Of a stretch of DNA of 64,000 bases, positions 12,901 to 23,208 are shown one piece after another. How positions within the stretch are numbered: the stretch's first letter is position 1; the number at the start of each line of letters is the position of its first letter. The position numbers and the translations under genes were made by a program. The notes under the pieces are model-generated. The model searched no databases. It saw only the letters and a list, made by a program, of their open reading frames with translations, and was not told where the DNA came from. Origin of the DNA: Vanessa cardui (lineage: Eukaryota; Arthropoda; Insecta; Lepidoptera; Nymphalidae); contig NC_061129.1 of assembly GCF_905220365.1 (NCBI RefSeq), forward strand, positions 7,936,803-8,000,802. The letters run 5' to 3'.

Positions 12901-13867
12901 CAATAGTCTTAATTTAAAGTGGGTGAAACTGCAAAGCGCAGCTGATATAATATTATTATATACTAAAACCTCCTTCGAAACGTGCTGCTTCTACTGATAT
13001 AAGTTTTAAGTATATTAGTTCAGTAATTATTTCAGTTTGTCATTAAAAAAAACGGCTACTCGTTTAAAAATCTAATTTGCAAATTGGAATGCAAAACTAA
13101 GATTCAAATTAAAAAAAGAAGAACGCACATAAAATTAGCTCAAATACATTATTTAAAAAATATATATTTAAATATGGAATGACATCGAAAATATTAATAA
13201 TTTTGACAATCAATATAAATAAAAGAATTTTCCAAAATTAACATTCAGAAAACAAAGTGTGTCTTAAACATATCTTTATTACAAGATATTAACATTTTAA
13301 TTTCAGCCTTGCGACTAAATTTACTTTTGTCATGAGCGGTGCTTCAATAAAAATTAGCATTTTAACTACTTCCTTTTCGGTCAGTAATTTCTACCATATT
13401 TAGAACATATTAACGAAGCTTACTCTGGTAACCATTTTAAATTAAAACATATTTTTTTAGGTTTTACAGTGTGTTTATTATTAAAAATGAAAATGACCTC
13501 AATATGGCGGTTAGGCTTGAAGGTTTTCATAGTCTTTCCTTTGGGAAATTATCTGATACACTCTTAGAAAAACCTTGTTCTTAAAATTACTCTAATAAGT
13601 AGCGCCTTAAACTTAATGCATGAAACTGTAAATTATAAAGTTTAGTGATATAATTATTAGTCCTTATCATGATAATCTTATAATATTAAAGCTCTTGTCC
13701 AAAAATATTCATTAATGCGTTTATACATAATATAACACAAAACAAGATTACATTATGCATGTATTATACATATAGTATATATATGCATGTATTGATGATG
13801 TATATGTTATCTTCTAGGCAGGCTATTTTAAAATTTAATTGTACTTTATTGGCATACCTTTTAATTA
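9911..13867. other. Intronic DNA, no gene seen
   Basis: About 4 kb of AT-rich sequence without a credible coding frame or RNA gene. A stretch near 12250-12420 (TCATTCGCAAGCCCTTATCC) resembles an old interspersed repeat, but I cannot assign it to a family. Confidence 0.45.
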
Positions 13868-14032
13868 AATCCTTTAAAAATGGTGGAAAGACTACTGAGT
13901 TTCTCGCCGGTTCTTCTCAGTAGAATCTAGTTACGAAACCGGTGGTCGCTATAAATTAAATTCAACCCTGTAGAATGACAATTCAAAAGTACTTTTATAA
14001 CCCTGCTAGAATAAAGAATATTTTGACTATTT
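13868..14032 (+). mobile_element. LINE 3' UTR fragment (TTTTGAT-tail family)
   Basis: This is a diverged copy of the tail at 5035 and 57118. It keeps 'GACTACTGAGTTTCTCGCCGG', 'ACCGGTGGT', 'AATGACAATTCAAAAG' and 'GAATAAAGAATATTTTGACT'. It is 5' truncated and has no coding part. Confidence 0.7.
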
Positions 14033-14944
14033 AAAAGTACTAAAAGTTTTTAGTTCATGTAATACTTAAATTTAATTAATTCAGTAAGTTACAAAAGATT
14101 GAAACTGTTATATGAAGCCACAATGTTCCTCTGCATTCATATTCTAACCGAGTTCTTGTTAAACCGCATTCAGCTTTAAAATTATACAGCCTTAACTTAA
14201 AAGTTCGCGTATTAGAATTATGTTGATGGATTTTTTCTTTCGTAATAATATTGTACATAGTTGCGGTAATTTTAGTTCTTTGGTCTAGTGGACAGATTAT
14301 AAGGGTGTAGAAAGCGTGAATTAAGTCCGACATTAAATTCTCAGTAGCACCCAGAGTTTTTAAGTTGGTAGCGATTACAGTTCCTTGCCTCGGAAAATAC
14401 TTAAGACTAATTAGTTCTGCGTTTGAACCCTCTCGGTTTTTTCGAATTGCCACCGTAACAAATTACGAGAACAATAGAATGACGCACAGTTTCACATTCA
14501 ATTGTTTTATATTTTACCTTAAAATACTTGAACTGGATCATCCTGCAAAATCAAGCAAAGTTCCACCGAGATCTGTCTGAAGGATATATATATAGTCTTT
14601 TATAAAAAAAGTTTTTGTTCGTAAGTAAATGTAAAATGTAGGCTGTTGGAGAGTTACTGAATGAATGGAACAATTCATTTTTGTTTTCGTTTTTAGAATT
14701 ACTTCTTTAGAAAGTTCTCCAAAAGCTTTTTATTAAAAATCTGATATTTTATTTCTATTCTTTAAATATATAGACTAAAAAAGCAATATTCGACAGATAT
14801 AAATGGTGGAATTTACATTGATATATATTTTAATGTAAGGTCAACAGACTGGTAAAACCTGACGCTAATTGGTTATACATTGGTACCGTAATAAATATTA
14901 ACCATAGCTTACATCACCAATGCGCTTTGGGCCTTGAAAATTAA
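14033..14944. other. Intronic DNA, no gene seen
   Basis: Two overlapping open frames on opposite strands (about 14076-14453 and 14365-14580) have no recognisable domain and no splice context. I treat them as chance frames. Confidence 0.45.
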
Positions 14945-15233
14945 GATGTTGCATGCACGTTTATCTTAACCGATGATCGCAGGTTCAAACCAGGCACCAC
15001 AGAATATTCATGTGTTTAATTTGTGTTTATAATTCATCTCGTGCTCGTCGATGAGGGAAAACACCGCGAGGAAAACTGCATGTGTCTAATTTCATAGAAG
15101 TTCTGCCACATGTGTATTCCACCAACCCGCATTTGATTAGCGGGGTGGAATGTTCAAAACCTTCTCCTCAAAGAGAGGGGAGGCCCTAACCCATCAGTGG
15201 GAAATTTACAGGTTGTTGTTAGTGTTGTTGTTG
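14945..15233 (+). repeat. tRNA-derived SINE with degraded head
   Basis: Box B (GGTTCAAACC, near 14981) and the full SINE body are present: 'TTTAATTTGTGTTTATAATT', 'GCCACATGTGTATTCCACCA' and 'CCTTCTCCTCAAAGAG'. The tail is GTT-rich (15211-15233). The box A region is rearranged. Confidence 0.8.
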
Positions 15234-17954
15234 TCCCTTGGCGTCCAAGTTGGAACAATACAGTATTTGCTTGCGGCACATTGTTTTTTATTCCATTTAA
15301 AAAAGAAATTCAGGTCACCACTTTTTAAGCTTTCTTCGCACTAACCCGTGCATCATATACGTAGACTTTGAAAGTTGGAGCATTTATCACAACTTTTTTA
15401 ATATAAAGTGGGTCTCTGAAGTACAAAATGTACGTGTGGATTAAATATTTCATAATCCACTCGGGATTATTGTAATTAAAAAGATTATAAAAACTATACT
15501 ATCACTAACTTAATAAGTACTTCTTTAAGTTCTTTGATTTAAATATAACTTAGTTTGCTTAGACTGAAACTACGTAATTCTCAACGATTTCTTGCTAACT
15601 GATCAGGATATATAGAGAATAGACCTGCCCACACACACACACACACACACACATACATACACACAAAAACAAGCAAATTTTACATGCGTTATCCAAAAGG
15701 CCAAAGATAATCCAGGCATGTAATTACTATGTGATTCTGAATGAGTATGCTTTATATTTGATATCGTTTATAAAGTATTCTTCTATTATATTATATTTCA
15801 TATCTATTTATTTTATATAAACATTACAAAGGCTTTCCAATTTTCTAAGAAGTACCTTCCTCGATGAAATATTATAGAATTTGTTCGCCCACATAATATA
15901 TTATTAAATAATTTTATTGTTGAATTTGTAAAAGATAAAATGGTATATGCTGGCAGTAAAAACATAACGACTCTTATATGAAAGAACTAAATATAGACTT
16001 AAAGAACAGTATTCAAAGTCATATCTATTAATTGTGACATGAATCACAGTCTTTAGAAAATTGTATAACATTAATTAATTATAAATACTTAGTAACCATG
16101 ATTTTCATTTCATCGAGGATGACAACGGCCTTTGAGACTACTAGAATCGTTTTCAGAAACTAAATATTTGGTGTTTGAAAGTGTGGTTGAATTTCGGAGT
16201 CGTCTTTTTAGGGTCCAAGGCAAAGTGGAAATTTGACCTCTTGTCTTAATTATACTCTGATTAAGTTAAACCTACTTTGTTTTAATTAGCATCAACTCTT
16301 AGAGGTAGACCACGATTTTGTTGTTTAATAAACTTCCCCTATACGAGTGCAAAAGCTGTGTCTCCAATGTGTCCCTGAACAACAGCCCAAAAATTAAATG
16401 GACCTAATCAATTCACAAGCATTGTACACTCCTAAGTCACGTAGAACCCAATGCGTCCCAAGCACCTCCACGTAGCACGTGTATAGGTATCACACGTATC
16501 AGAATGGAGGACCATTAAAGCTAAGAAGCTGCCAATCGTATTTTGTTCAGAAATTTAATAAAAATAAACTTTTGGTGTATAATAAGGCCCACAATATTTA
16601 GTATATTATACACATGTTATGAACATTAAGTGCCTGTTATAAAAATAGTTTAATAAAAACCAACAAGTTGTCATAAAAATAGAGAGGACAAAGGAATTTC
16701 CCAACTTTGTGATATATTTGATATTTAAGTCTAATTAAAATTGACCTAAATTTAGAACTATGAGCAGTCTTAAAATATTTTATATTATTATTCATCGATA
16801 TAAAAGACTGTCTATTCAAACCATCTCGTTCAAAGAACTTGCTGTTATTTGTTTTCAAGCTATTCAAGTTTGACTTTGGACGTTGTTTTCGATTTACTGG
16901 CATATGAGAAATTCTTACACTTCGATTGGAGAAATAGCGTAAATATTGATTTAAAAAAATATTAACGTACCACTTTTTATAAAGCTATGTTTAAACTTTA
17001 CACAATTTACAAGGTTTTCAACTCAGAAACTGTACACCGAAACTGATTTACTCTCCATTAGAAAGCTTTTCGTATTAAATATAATATTAAAAAAGCATAC
17101 AAAATTAGATTACAACCCAAAAAACATGAATAAGCGAAGAAACACTATACTCCAGCCACATTCGATCTGGAATTTTAGTAAACAAACCATGTGTCATCAT
17201 AATTAGGGTTGATACACTCTTAATAAAAAATAATAATGATTATAATTACAACTATATTCATTATAGCACAATTTCCTGTTTAAACACAAAAATTTTAATT
17301 TAATACAGAATCCAAAAATTTTATTTAGCCGGTCAATACATAATTTATATGAAAATTAGCTTAAAATAAAAGTTTAAAAATTTTTAATTACCACTATAAT
17401 ATTACTACAAAACTAACAACCCTATATTTTAATACTGACGTAAAGAAATCGCAGGTTTGTAACATTTGGAGTGTTTTTTAAGCAATTGGCAAATTTAGGA
17501 AGGTATACAATAGCGATACAGGCTCTTCGTTATTGGTGGTGTATATTTTTAGTCGTATTATAATGATAGTATAACCACAACAGGTTAAGAATGTTAACAT
17601 TAGACACAACGTTTCATTACACATAGATTAAAAAAAAAGACATCTTGTTTTGGCTAGCATAAATATAGCACTAAAATCTGTTTCAAATTAATCTTAATGA
17701 GTCCTGTCTTTTGGGAGGCGATAGATAAAGTTAATAAAGCGAATTATATAACTACGAGGTAATTTCTGATATCATTTTAAAATTGGAGGTATTATTTTTG
17801 AGATCTACATTATTCCAGATGATCATAAGTATTATAATTATAACCAAGAATGCGCTGCAAGTCCTTTGTCTTAAATATTTTATTATTAATCATCAAATTT
17901 AATTTTTATTAACATCAAAAATAATTGTTGTACATATTTCTAAAAATGTTTTGA
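15234..17954. other. Intronic DNA with a CA microsatellite
   Basis: AT-rich, with no gene recognised. It contains a (CA)n run at 15626-15663. The minus-strand frame at 16637-16903 has no recognisable features. Confidence 0.45.
15626..15663. repeat. (CA)n microsatellite
   Basis: A run of CA dinucleotides ending in an interrupted CATACATACACAC. It would be expected to vary in length. Confidence 0.9.
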
Positions 17955-18258
17955 GCATCTGCCTGACGTTGGTTGCTAAGCAACGCTTTGTTTTTAAACA
18001 TTCCACATCGAATTTGGCTGGAGTATAGTGTTGCTAAGAAAATACAGACACATACAAAATTTGCTCAATCACAGTTACAGTATCTTGCATCGCATTTGTA
18101 TAATAAATGCAATGACATCCTACAAATATACCCTCTAACTCTGCACGAATGTAAACCGAAAATAATTGCGTGGCTTAAAAGTTTGAGTTATGATGATACT
18201 GAATTATTACTTTATCACGTTTTGTAGATTGGATTGGATATCTATACAATTAGCCATA

Positions 18259-18285
18259 CAGACACACACACACACACATACACAC

Positions 18286-18354
<69 letters not shown>
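18259..18354. repeat. Long (CA)n microsatellite
   Basis: About 95 bp of CA dinucleotides with a few CATA interruptions in the first third. It is probably inherited as part of the LINE 3' UTR. Confidence 0.95.
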
Positions 18355-18358
<4 letters not shown>

Positions 18359-18395
18359 GAGAGAGACACACACGCGAACGCGCTCTACCTTTAGC

Positions 18396-18396
<1 letters not shown>

Positions 18397-18443
<47 letters not shown>
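18397..18443. repeat. (TA)n microsatellite
   Basis: An uninterrupted alternating TA tract of about 47 bp lies 40 bp after the CA tract. Confidence 0.95.
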
Positions 18444-18445
<2 letters not shown>

Positions 18446-18629
18446 TTTTGTAATTCTTAATTCTTAGCTTGTTTCATCTTATAACTTTGAATTAAAGTGT
18501 GAATGTGTTAAGGAAGAGCGACTTCTTCTGGCACGGGAGCTCACGGCACTCAAAAGAAGAAGTCAACCTTTGAGATTTTATTGTACTGTCTTGGTTATTG
18601 ATGAAATAAACATTTATTTATTTATTTAA

Positions 18630-19242
18630 TTTGTGTTCTTAAACTCACTTACCAACCGCACAGGACTCCCTTGTGCACAGAGACTCTCTATATCACGTTG
18701 CACTCTCTATATCCAGTCTTTTGAGTCCGGTGAGCATAAATTACTATTACGACTTGAATACTAGATATACAACAATACCCGTTCTCAAAGATTTTCTATC
18801 AGTTTTAATTTTTTTTTAATTAACATCTATAAATTTTAGGTCATATCTTAGTTGTTATAAGCTTCCTCTATGCAGTTATGAGGTTTGAGGTGCTGATTTT
18901 TATATGGACGTAATAAACCTGGTGTATTTAAGATAAACTGATCCGTAAAACTTTTCATGTTTTTTTTACTTAAGTTTAAAGGAAAATTTCCTCGGTCCAG
19001 AGCTCCTGTCTCTTCTCAGTATGTAAATCGAATCTCGCTCAATGCTAAGTACTTATCTATGTACGCTTAATCCTTTAAGCATCGAAAGAGCATTAAATCT
19101 GTTAAAGTTTTGGCCTTAAGCCAGCTTTTGCTTTGTGTGTATATTGCAATGTAATTAATAACGACGCTTGCATATATTAGGTTATTGCAAAATTGCGCAC
19201 GCGAATGCGTGACATAGACGGTTTTTATTTAAGATTTTTATA
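18630..19242. other. Intronic DNA, nothing recognised
   Basis: No coding frame, hairpin or repeat family was recognised between the LINE tail and the short Helitron at 19243. Confidence 0.4.
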
Positions 19243-19513
19243 TCACTACATAGTATAAAATAAAGTCGCTTTCTCTGTCCCTATATCCCTATGTATGCTT
19301 AAATATTTAAAACTAGGCAAAGGATTTTGATGCGGTTTTTTTTTAATAGATAGATTTATTCGAGAGGAATGTTCATGTATATAACATATGGACAATATAA
19401 TAAATAAACGCTGATAATTTTAGAAGTTTGTAATGTAATGTCGTAAATAAATAATTTCTGTAGTATATTTGGTATCAGTATTGCACCCGTGCAAAGCCGG
19501 GGCGGGTCGCTAG
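19243..19513 (+). mobile_element. Non-autonomous Helitron, family A copy 1
   Basis: It starts with TCACTACATAG after an A. It ends with a GC-rich hairpin region (GCACCCGTGCAAAGCCGGGGC) and GGGTCGCTAG followed by T, matching Helitron insertion between A and T. A second copy of this family lies inverted at 59848-60099 and has the same two ends. It has no coding capacity (271 bp). Confidence 0.8.
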
Positions 19514-19982
19514 TTTTATTTAATTAAGCAATGATTGTATGAGTTATGTATATTTGATTCATGATATATAATGAGACCTTTTTATTATTAATATAAATAG
19601 AAGTAGATGACTCCGTTATTAACTTATCCGTTATAACTATTAATATGGCATTTTTTAATAAAGCTAATATGCGGAATAATATGATCGTAGATAAACTTAT
19701 AACACGAAGTTTCCGACCTCAGAAAGTACTTAGATCTTACCTGAGGCAAGGTATCTCCAGTTTTAGTATAGTTTCTATACTAAAATTCCGCAAATATGTA
19801 AAACTTTGGCAGTTAATAAATATTAATCTTATTAATATATCAATAAAAAAAATATTACTCAATATAAAGATGATAAAAAAAAAACAAAATAAATGCGGTC
19901 AATTTCCATTTAGAAAATTTTATCAGCGTATTTGTACTTTACGTACGTTTAGTAGAAATTAGTGTGTAGACTGCATTTTTAT

Positions 19983-20060
19983 GTTTGAAAAAGAGTAATT
20001 CTGGTTATTGCAGGTCTTTCTCGGTAAAAGATTTTTACGAGAGTGCTAGTTTTGCATTAA
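19983..20060 (+). mobile_element. Degenerate LINE 3' UTR fragment (TTTTGAT-tail family)
   Basis: Weak similarity to the 57118 LINE tail: 'TGTTTGAAAAAGAGTAA' and 'TTGCAGGTCTTTCTCGGTA'. It is old and short. Confidence 0.4.
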
Positions 20061-20286
20061 GTTTAATCCTATAATGTCGTTGAAAGGAGCTATACCCTAC
20101 TCAAATGATTTATATTTATATTTTGACTCAAAGAGTCCAAGCTGTTTTATCTAAAAACTTGAAATTTTCTGTGACGATATAGATAATGAAGAAGATCTGT
20201 TATTCGACTTTTATCTTGTTTTATCTTCAATGTTTGCAAATCTGGGTGAAACGACTGATACAGTTTGTTACATGATAAAACAACAA

Positions 20287-20501
20287 CAACAGTCTGTAAA
20301 TTTCCCTCTGCTGAGCTAAGGCCTCCTCTTCTTTTGAGGAGAAGATTTCGAACATATTCCACCACGCTGTTCCAATGCGGGTTGTTAGAATACACATGTG
20401 GCAGAATTTCTATGAAATAAGACACATGCAGGTTTTCTCACGATGTTTTCCGTTACCACCGAGCTCGAGATGAACTATAAACACTAATTAAGCCCATGAA
20501 T
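20287..20501 (-). repeat. tRNA-derived SINE, 3' portion (interrupted)
   Basis: The body of the SINE is read on the minus strand (CCACGCTGTTCCAATGCGGG, TACACATGTGGCAGAATTTC, CACATGCAGGTTTTCTCACG). It breaks off at 20501 where a LINE is inserted. Its tRNA-like head continues at 22083-22184. Confidence 0.9.
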
Positions 20502-22078
20502 GATCCGATGGTATCCCTCCAATCGTGCTACGGACATGTGCTCCCGAGTTGGCACCGGTCTTAACGCGTCTTCTCCTGCAATCCTACGCATTAGGTGTCG
20601 TCCCCAACACCTGGAAGACTGCTTTGGTGCATCCGATCCCTAAAAAAGGCAACCGCTCAGATCCGTCCAATTATAGGCCTGTAGCCATCACCTCCTTGCT
20701 CTCCAAGACAATGGAGTCCCTTATAAACTGCCAGCTCCTACGGTAACTAGAGGAGAACCAGCTGATTAGCGACCGCCAGTACGGTTTCCGTTGAGGTCGG
20801 TCGGCCGGTGATCTTCTAGTTTACCTTACTCATAGATGAACTGAAGCAGTTGAGAGCAAGGGTGAGGCATTAGCAGTCAGCTTGGACATAGCGAAGGCCT
20901 TCGATCGCGTGTGGCACAAAGCGCTTCTTTCGAAGCTTCCTTCCTATGGGCTTCCCGGGAAATTATGCAACTGGATTACCAGCTTTTTGGCAGATCGGAA
21001 CATCAAGGTCGTTGCCGACGGTGCATGTTCTGACTTGAAATTCGTCAATGCTGGTGTTCCACAAGGCTGCGTTCTATCACCCTCTTTGTTTCTTCTGCAT
21101 ATCAGCAGACGACATCTTCTGCAGACGACAGTACCGTTGACACCTTATACACTGGCCACGCTAATATTTCTCGGGAAAACGTTGAAGAAAATCGGAAAAA
21201 ACTTGTGTCTGAAATCGAGTCTTCGTAAAAACTGTCGTCGAGTGTTCGTCTCGAACTGGGGCCGGTTAAATTTAGTCCATTTCAATCCCCCAAAAAGACG
21301 CAAGATTGCGTGTTAACCGCTAGAAAAACACCATTTGTCGTATCTTCGCGATTTGAGAACATCCTGAATGCCGCTACAGGTAGTATCGGAATACTTGGCG
21401 TTGATATTTCGAGCCTCGTTCAGTTCCGCGGTCAATTGGAAGGCAAAGCCAAATTGGCTTCAAAAAAGCTCGGTGTGCTCAGCAAGGCGAGACAGTATTT
21501 CACGTCGGCCCATCGCCTAAAACTTTACACGGCGCAAATTCGGCCTCACATGGAGTACTGCTCTCACCTCTGGGCGGGTGCTCCCCAATACCAGCTCCTT
21601 CCATTAGACCGTATCCAACGTAGAGCGGCTCGAGATATCGACGATCAAGCCCTTTCCGATCTCCTTGATCCTTTGGCTTTGCGTAGAGATGTTGGATCAC
21701 TCTGCATCTTCTACCGAATTTTTCACGGGGAATATTCCGAGGAATTGTTCGGAGTAATTCCAGCTGCTGAATTTCACCTTCGGACATCTCGTCAAAATTC
21801 TAAGTTTCACCTGCACCACCTTGATGTCCGAAAATCCACAACTGCGCGATTTCTTAGACATTTTCTGCCTCGCACAACCACTTTGTGGAACCAGCTTTCG
21901 CCGGCGGTTTTTCCGAACCGATACAACATGGGAACCTTCAAGAAATGAGCTTACACCTTTCTTAAAGGCCGGCAACGCACCTGCAAGCCCCCTGGTGTTG
22001 CAGATGTCTATGGGCGATGGCAGTCACTTTCCATCAGGTGAGCCTCCTGCTCGTTTGCTACCTATGCCATAAAAAAAA
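20502..22078 (+). mobile_element. 5'-truncated non-LTR retrotransposon inserted in a SINE
   Basis: This LINE has part of an ORF2 reverse transcriptase, a short 3' UTR ('GTGTTGCAGATGTCTATGGG', 'CCATCAGGTGAGCC') and a poly(A) tail at 22071-22078. It is flanked by GAAT at 20498-20501 and 22079-22082, a short target-site duplication. The flanks are two halves of one SINE, so the LINE is younger than that SINE. The same 3' UTR type recurs at 33793-33880. I place it loosely in the Jockey/R1 group of LINEs. Confidence 0.9.
20525..21965 (+). pseudogene. Broken LINE reverse transcriptase
   Basis: The region encodes RT domain pieces in order. They are a start near 'VPNTWKTALVHPIPKKGNRS', 'YRPVAITSLLSKTMES', 'SLDIAKAFDRVWHKALLSKL', 'AGVPQGCVLSP', and after a frame change the thumb and C-terminal part (LYTAQIRPHMEYCSHLWAGA, LPRTTTLWNQLSPAVFPNRY). 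Three in-frame stops lie between 20747 and 20850. A short deletion at about 21118 shifts the frame exactly where the catalytic YADD box should be, leaving '...SADDIFC' followed by out-of-frame sequence. The enzyme cannot be active. Endonuclease and ORF1 are absent. Confidence 0.9.
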
Positions 22079-22082
22079 GAAT

Positions 22083-22184
22083 ATTCAGCGGTTCTGTTTT
22101 CGTGTTCAATCAGTCTTCCCTGGGTTTGAACCCACAATCATCGGTTAAGATGCACGTGTTCTAACGAATTGGCCATCTCGGCTC
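22083..22184 (-). repeat. tRNA-derived SINE, head portion (interrupted)
   Basis: This is the promoter-bearing half of the SINE whose other half is at 20287-20501. Box B (GGGTTTGAACCC on plus) lies near 22121, and 'GGCCATCTCGGCTC' at the end is the complement of the box A region. Confidence 0.9.
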
Positions 22185-22198
22185 AAATAAATTATGTA

Positions 22199-22229
22199 GT
22201 TAAACGTTAAACGGTGTTTAACGTTTAAC
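22199..22229. repeat. Perfect 14-bp palindrome with 3-nt loop
   Basis: GTTAAACGTTAAAC (22199-22212), loop GGT, GTTTAACGTTTAAC (22216-22229). The arms are exact reverse complements. Each arm also contains the self-complementary core TTAAACGTTAA / TTAACGTTTAA. Confidence 0.85.
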
Positions 22230-22816
22230 CTTTTATACCAAAATATTTAGTGTGACCTATCTGTTAAAGATACATACGTTCTCTTGTTGTATCTATAATA
22301 CATTCGTCAGCATTCGGCGTAATAGCGCCCGGACCGTCGATTATCCCTCCAACTACGCTGACCTAATTAGTGGGTATTGACCGAATATTCATATTTGTCC
22401 AAATATTTGATTAAAATGCCGAAAATTTTGCCAAACATTCCATTTCATTTGATGCCATTGCAAACCGACTCTATACTGTAACTTCTAACAAACGTTTTTT
22501 TTTTCAGCATTCAGTGATAGCATTTTCCTTACCTAGCGGCCGCTACTGTTTTCCTTAAAACGCAGTTCCTTAGTTAATACATTACAATTTAAATCTAGTC
22601 ATTCAGTATAAAAAGCAAGGACACTTATTGTTTTTCGGTTATCAAAAAATCCTTTCGATATTTTCTGGCAAACGCAATAACAAGCTGTTTAATATGTTTT
22701 TGCATATTAATATAGCTAGATTATGTTAGGTAATTGTGATAAAAGTGAATAGTACTCAACGTTTTACAGGAAGGCTTACTGTACATGATAACGCAGCTGA
22801 CGTCGAACTGGCGCGG

Positions 22817-22861
22817 TATATAAGTACAAACCGCGTAGGGTTCATTATACGCCTGTCAGTT
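22817..22861 (+). promoter_or_regulatory. Possible TATA/initiator core promoter
   Basis: TATATAAG at 22817-22824 sits in a locally GC-rich stretch (GGCGCGG...ACCGCG). It is followed by a TCAGTT initiator-like match at 22856-22861. The spacing (about 41 bp) is longer than the usual ~30 bp, and no coding frame follows directly, so this is weak. Confidence 0.25.
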
Positions 22862-23166
22862 TTATCTCCCTAATATATCTGCTCACGTGTCATATTATTG
22901 TCACATGTTAAGTGACAAAAGTATTTTTAAACAAAACGAAATAAATTAAATGTAAAAACCTTTTAAAAACCAGCTTTTATTTAAATGCGCTTTTAATAAA
23001 ATACATACTTTTACTGTTAACTTATAATTTTCACATTTGATATAATTTATATGACAAAGTCTTGTAGCGAGATTTACTTTGGATCGCCATCTTGGGTATA
23101 CCGCCATTTTAGATTTAGAGTGACGTCACCCAGTTAACTATGCATTGTCGGATGACAGATGAAAAA

Positions 23167-23208
23167 TTGTGTACAGGTTCACTTTGGATAAACTGAACCT
23201 GTACACAA
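23167..23208. repeat. Perfect 15-bp hairpin
   Basis: TTGTGTACAGGTTCA (23167-23181) and TGAACCTGTACACAA (23194-23208) are exact reverse complements with a 12-nt loop. Confidence 0.85.

Larger units (their letters stand above)
17955..18629 (+). mobile_element. 5'-truncated LINE 3' end carrying CA and TA microsatellites
   Basis: A frame at 17973-18227 encodes the end of a LINE ORF2-type protein. It has 'LNIPHRIWLEYSVAKKIQTH', 'LQYLASHLYNKCNDILQIYP' and a final 'DDTELLLYHVL'. The 3' UTR follows. It holds a ~95-bp (CA)n run, a ~47-bp (TA)n run, the conserved-looking 'GGCACGGGAGCTCACGGCAC' block and a terminal (TTTA)n tail at 18611-18629. The reverse transcriptase core is absent. I recognise it as a lepidopteran non-LTR element, but the clade is not certain. 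Confidence 0.7.

Noticed and set aside
18190..18467. Open frames of repeated Thr-His or Ile-Tyr
   Set aside because: They are translations of the CA and TA microsatellites.
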